From Catellatospora citrea (GTDB lineage: Bacteria > Actinomycetota > Actinomycetes > Mycobacteriales > Micromonosporaceae): 64,000 bases of DNA. Positions 60,548 through 64,000 of this stretch are shown here, piece after piece. A program made the translations under genes and the position numbers. How positions within the stretch are numbered: position 1 is the first letter of the stretch; every line of letters begins with the position of its first letter. The notes beneath the pieces were generated by a model. It worked only from the letters and a program-made list of their open reading frames with translations, ran no database searches and was not told the DNA's origin. Location: positions 1,054,001 through 1,118,000 of the forward strand of contig NZ_RAPR01000001.1 of NCBI RefSeq assembly GCF_003610235.1, written 5' to 3'.

Positions 60548-61066
60548 ATGAACCGCAACCTGATCCGGGCGTTGCTGTACGCCTGGGAACGGCCGGAGTT
60601 CCGGGCCGGCCTGCAGCACCTGATCGACCTGGACCAGGTGACCGCGCTGCTGGCCGCGCTGTCCACCGAGGACCGAGACCACGAGCAGGAACGCCGAGCC
60701 CTGGACCTGCTCCGTTCCGCGCTGGACTCCCCCGAGATCCGCCGTGCGGTGCTGCTGCTCGTCGAGTCCGACGACATTCGCCTCCAGCTCGCCGCCGCCG
60801 TCGCCGAAGGCCTGCCCGACCGTCCCGCGCTCGCCATCGCGATCGCCTCGGCCCTCAACGACCCCCGCGTCCGCGCCCAGCTTCACGACGCTCTGGAAAC
60901 GCCGCAGGTGCGCGCTCTGCTGCTACGCGCCGCCGAGGACGGCGCCCAGCACCGCCGCTGGTCCCTGGCCCGCCAACTGCTCGCCCTCCTGGCCCGCCAC
61001 CGCACCGCCCGCCGTCTGGCCTGGTCTCTCCACCGCCACGGCCTCCTCCGCGCCCTCCGCGAATGA
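60548..61066 (+). CDS. Helical protein of unknown function with internal repeats
   Basis: 172 residues, nearly all helix. Short similar units recur (LDSPEIRRAVLLLVE, LNDPRVRAQLHDALE, LETPQVRALLLRAAE), each a D/E-x-P-x-V/I-R-x-x-L pattern about 30 residues apart, like a small alpha-solenoid. The tail is Arg-rich (RRWSLARQLL, HRTARRLAWSLHRHG). No signal or membrane span. Function unknown. It converges on the SARP gene with 23 bases between stops. Confidence 0.6.
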   Translation: MNRNLIRALLYAWERPEFRAGLQHLIDLDQVTALLAALSTEDRDHEQERRALDLLRSALDSPEIRRAVLLLVESDDIRLQLAAAVAEGLPDRPALAIAIASALNDPRVRAQLHDALETPQVRALLLRAAEDGAQHRRWSLARQLLALLARHRTARRLAWSLHRHGLLRALRE

Positions 61067-61089
61067 CAGGTCGCGTGGCTTGCGTGTGG

Positions 61090-64000
61090 TCAGGGTGCGG
61101 GCGGAACGGCGGCGAGCGCGGCCAACAGCTCCGAGGCCGCCGCCACGCCCGGACGGTGTCCGGTCTCGCGCAGCAGGACGAGCGCCTGCTCACCGAGCGT
61201 GCACGCGTCCCCCGGCCGAGAGCGCGCCACCGCTCGGGCGAGTTCCACGGTCGCCAGGCCTTCGACCATGCGATAGCCCGCGCCCCGCGCCGCCGCCAAG
61301 GCCCGGGTGGCGAGTTCGTAAGCCTCGTCGTGAGCCCCCTGCCCGCTCCGCACACCCGCCTGGCCGACCTGCGCCAGAGCCTCCGCGTACCGGCGGCCCG
61401 CCGCACGGGACAGCGTCGCCGCCGCCTCGTACATCTCCAGCGCCACGCCATGGGAACCGCGCCGGTGGTGGATGTCGGCGAGCGTGGTCAGCGTGTTGGC
61501 CTCCACCCGCCGGTCACCGCAGTCACGGGTCAGGGCCAGGGCGGACTCGGCGCGCCGCTGCGCCTCAGCGAGGTCACCGCCGGACGCCTCCACCGCGGCC
61601 AGGCAGCGCAAGGTGTCTGCCTCGCCCGCTCGATCGCTGACCTCTCGGTGCACCACCAGCGCAGCGGCGAGGTGGTTGGGCGCCGCGGCGTCGCCGAGCC
61701 AGTGGCCGACCTCGCCGAGATTGGTCAGACACACCGCCTCACCGCTGCGCGACGACAGCTGCCGGTAGAGCAGCAGCGCCTGCCCGTACATGTCATGGGC
61801 CGCGCGGAGCCGGCCGAGCTCACCGTGGATCAGCGCGAGGTTGCCGAGGTTGACCGCCTGTCCGGCGAGACGACCCAGCCGGGTGTTGAGGCTCAGGCTG
61901 CGGGCGATGTGGTCGGCGGCCTGCCGCAGGTCGCCGCGCAGCCGGTGTACCCCGCCGAGGTTGCCGACTACCGTCGCCTCGCCCTCCGTCCAGCCGCATC
62001 GCTCGCACAGGTCCAACGCCCGGGTGTAGGCGTCGATGGCGTCGTCGTGTGCGCCCTGCCGCCAGCGCAGGTCGGCGATGCTGAGGTACACGGCCGCCTG
62101 GGCCTGCTCGTCGCCGTCGGCCTGGGCGGCCCGCAGCGCGGCGGCCGTGCAGAGGTCCCATTCGGGCGCGAGCATGCGTAGGAAGAAGTATCCGCGCAGC
62201 ATGTCGGCGAGAACGTAGACGTCGGCCCGGTTCTGCGGCAACGGGACCGCGGTGATCACGGCGGTCAGGTTGGGCAGTTCCCGGTCCAGCCAGGCCGAGG
62301 CCCGCCCGTGCTCGTCGAAGGTCTCCGCCGCGACGTCGACCACGGGCGGCCAGGGCAGGCGCAGCAAATGCGGGTAGATCACCCGGGCGGCGCCGTCGGC
62401 ACTGTGCAGGTAGTAGCCGTGCAGCCGCGCGAGCGCCTGCCGGAGCGCGACCGGGTCGTCCTGCTCGCGGGCGAGGTCGGCGGCATACTGCCGCAGCAGG
62501 TCGTGGAAGGCGAAGCAGCCGTCGGCCGGCTCGGTCAGCAGGTGCGCCTCGGCCAGTGCGCTCAGCACGGCCCCCGCCTGTGCCGGGCTGGTCCGTGCCA
62601 GGGCGCCCGCGGCAGCCGCGGTGAAGTGGGGCCCCGGGACCAGGCTCAGCAGCCGGAACAGCTGCCGGCAGTCCGGCGCGAGGGCGAGATAGGACAGGTC
62701 GAAGGTCGCCCGCAGTGCTGTTTCGTCGTCCTCGGGCACCGCGAGCTGTGCGAGCCGCCGGTCGCCGTCGAGTTCGGCCACGTACGCGTCCACCGGACGC
62801 TGCTGGTGGGTCCGCAGGTTGGCCGCGGCGATGCGCAGTGCCAGCGGCAGGCCGGCGCACAGCCGGGCCAACCGGCGCACGGCATCGGGCTCGGCCCGCA
62901 TCCGCTCGGCGCCGATGGTGTGGGCGAGCACCGCCTCGGACTCGGCGGGCGTGAGCACGTCGAGCGCGCACGGGTGGGCGCCGTCGCGGGCGACCAGCCC
63001 GGTGAGACGGCTGCGGCTGGTCACCAGGACCATGCCCGCGCCGGGCAGCAGCGGGCGGACCTGCTCCGCGGTGCGGGCGTTGTCCAGCACCACGAGCAGG
63101 CTGCGCGTCGCCGTGGCGGTGCGGTAGAGATCCACGGCGTGCTCCTGCCGAGCGGGGATCTGCTCGGCAGGCACGCCCAGCGCGAGCAGCAGCCGGGACA
63201 GCGCCTCGGTCAGGGTGAGCGGGGCGTCGACCGCGTGGCCGCGCAGGTCCAGGAAGAGCTGCCCGTCAGGGAAGCTCTTCGCGGCACGGTAGGCCCAGTG
63301 CACCGCGAGCGCGGTCTTGCCCATGCCCCCGCCACCGGTGATCACCGCGATCGGCGTCGTGCCCGGGTCGGCCATCGGGTCGGGCCGCAGCTCGTCTAGC
63401 TGCCGCAGGTAACCGTCGCGGCCGACGAACCCCGGCGGGTCCGGCGGGAGCAGCCGCGGCGGGGTGCGGGCCGGGCCGCCCTCGGGGCGTACGGCCGTCG
63501 GCGGCGCGGTGGCGCTCGGCACCGGGGTGAAGGCCGGCCAGGCGGGCGTGGCGGTCCACCAGTCACCGGTGCTCATGGCGCCGTCCAGTCCGCCATCCTC
63601 CCGCAGCATCGCGTCGTGCAGTGCCCGCAGCGACCTGCTCGGGTCGAGTCCCTGCTCCTCCGCGAGCAGCAGGCGCAGGCGGTGGAAGCTCTGCAGCGCC
63701 TCCGGCTGCCGGCCGCTGCGGTACAGCGCGAGCATGAGCCGGCCGTGCAGCCGCTCCCGCAGCGGATGCTGATCGGCGAGGTGCCCGAACTCGATCAGCA
63801 CGCTCTCGTGGCGGCCGAGAACCAGCTCGCATTCGATGACGTCCTCGATCGCGGTGAGCCGCTGCTCCTCCAGCCGAGCGCGCGCCCCTTCGACGAACGC
63901 GCCGGACGCGCCGCCCAGCGGCGGGCCGCTCCACACCCGCAGCGCCGCCCGCAGTGCGCCGACGGCCTCGCCGGTCCGCCCGTCGGCCGCCGCGGACCGG
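61090..64000 (-). CDS. SARP/AfsR-type regulator with NB-ARC and TPR domains (N-terminus beyond window)
   Basis: About 970 residues are visible and the DNA-binding N-terminus lies past 64000. Order: bacterial transcriptional activation domain (WSGPPLGGA, ECELVLGRHE, MLALYRSGRQPEALQSFHRLR), NB-ARC ATPase (VITGGGGMGKTALAVHWAYR; LLVVLDNARTAEQVRPLLPG), winged-helix region, then about eight TPR-like repeats (e.g. EAVCLTNLGEVGHWLGD, EANTLTTLADIHHRRGS). AfsR/GHKL-type STAND activators control antibiotic and developmental genes in actinomycetes. It is too far from the NRPS operon to link by position. Confidence 0.9.
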   Translation of the reverse strand, partial: RSAAADGRTGEAVGALRAALRVWSGPPLGGASGAFVEGARARLEEQRLTAIEDVIECELVLGRHESVLIEFGHLADQHPLRERLHGRLMLALYRSGRQPEALQSFHRLRLLLAEEQGLDPSRSLRALHDAMLREDGGLDGAMSTGDWWTATPAWPAFTPVPSATAPPTAVRPEGGPARTPPRLLPPDPPGFVGRDGYLRQLDELRPDPMADPGTTPIAVITGGGGMGKTALAVHWAYRAAKSFPDGQLFLDLRGHAVDAPLTLTEALSRLLLALGVPAEQIPARQEHAVDLYRTATATRSLLVVLDNARTAEQVRPLLPGAGMVLVTSRSRLTGLVARDGAHPCALDVLTPAESEAVLAHTIGAERMRAEPDAVRRLARLCAGLPLALRIAAANLRTHQQRPVDAYVAELDGDRRLAQLAVPEDDETALRATFDLSYLALAPDCRQLFRLLSLVPGPHFTAAAAGALARTSPAQAGAVLSALAEAHLLTEPADGCFAFHDLLRQYAADLAREQDDPVALRQALARLHGYYLHSADGAARVIYPHLLRLPWPPVVDVAAETFDEHGRASAWLDRELPNLTAVITAVPLPQNRADVYVLADMLRGYFFLRMLAPEWDLCTAAALRAAQADGDEQAQAAVYLSIADLRWRQGAHDDAIDAYTRALDLCERCGWTEGEATVVGNLGGVHRLRGDLRQAADHIARSLSLNTRLGRLAGQAVNLGNLALIHGELGRLRAAHDMYGQALLLYRQLSSRSGEAVCLTNLGEVGHWLGDAAAPNHLAAALVVHREVSDRAGEADTLRCLAAVEASGGDLAEAQRRAESALALTRDCGDRRVEANTLTTLADIHHRRGSHGVALEMYEAAATLSRAAGRRYAEALAQVGQAGVRSGQGAHDEAYELATRALAAARGAGYRMVEGLATVELARAVARSRPGDACTLGEQALVLLRETGHRPGVAAASELLAALAAVPPAP

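Overview
The window is high-GC, densely packed bacterial DNA with frequent GTG starts and 1-4 base stop/start overlaps. It carries a full kdpFABC-kdpE-kdpD locus, a modular NRPS operon, SARP/NB-ARC/TPR and PASTA-kinase regulators, and secreted ricin-lectin, PL3 and PKD proteins. This points to a filamentous actinomycete, most likely Micromonosporaceae (Catellatospora/Actinoplanes/Micromonospora type). The family assignment is inferred from gene content. No rRNA, tRNA, CRISPR array or insertion sequence was recognised.

Layout. 1-3361: the 3' end of a methyltransferase gene, then a minus-strand ABC exporter operon (ATPase, permease, GbsR/MarR-like regulator). 3473-12108: the potassium operon, transcribed leftward as a 27-aa membrane peptide, kdpF, kdpA, kdpB, kdpC, a 76-aa KdpD-like micro-protein, kdpE and kdpD. 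12375-13883: a bicovalent-flavin oxidoreductase. 13911-17955: an unfamiliar three-gene cassette joined by GTGA overlaps (a large Ser/Thr- and Gly-rich protein, a 219-aa protein and a PD-(D/E)XK nuclease-like protein). 18139-35030: a seven-gene leftward NRPS operon with three C-A-T modules. One module ends in a cysteine-nucleophile thioesterase fused to an MFS transporter. The operon also has an acyl-AMP ligase, a free ACP, a free condensation domain and an N,N-dimethylformamidase-like enzyme. 35402-39057: a GH3 hexosaminidase and a PASTA kinase whose catalytic Asp is Ala. 39279-46735: an ABC-F protein, a two-component pair, an orphan ABC permease with an extracytoplasmic beta-sandwich, an erythromycin-esterase-family enzyme and a divergent double-HTH MerR regulator. 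46779-54408: a methyltransferase, a pectate lyase, a snapalysin-like protease, a lipoprotein, an M23-like protein, an Lnt/TetR pair and an unknown protein. 54536-59536: two large secreted enzymes with nearly the same C-terminal lectin module. 59775-64000: a membrane protein, a helical protein of unknown function and a truncated SARP-type regulator.

How the parts work together. The Kdp genes form a self-contained high-affinity K+ uptake and sensing unit. The NRPS operon appears to encode a small acylated peptide: A-domain pockets read as Gly-like and Ser-like plus one acidic, unassigned pocket. The peptide would be released by an unusual Cys thioesterase and exported by the fused transporter. 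The secreted enzymes suggest growth on plant polysaccharide. Several control regions are unusually readable: a TetR operator over a leaderless promoter (53518-53553), a LacI-type operator at the pectate lyase start site (47636-47686), a palindrome at the predicted NRPS start site (35045-35100), and strong hairpins after many transcription units.
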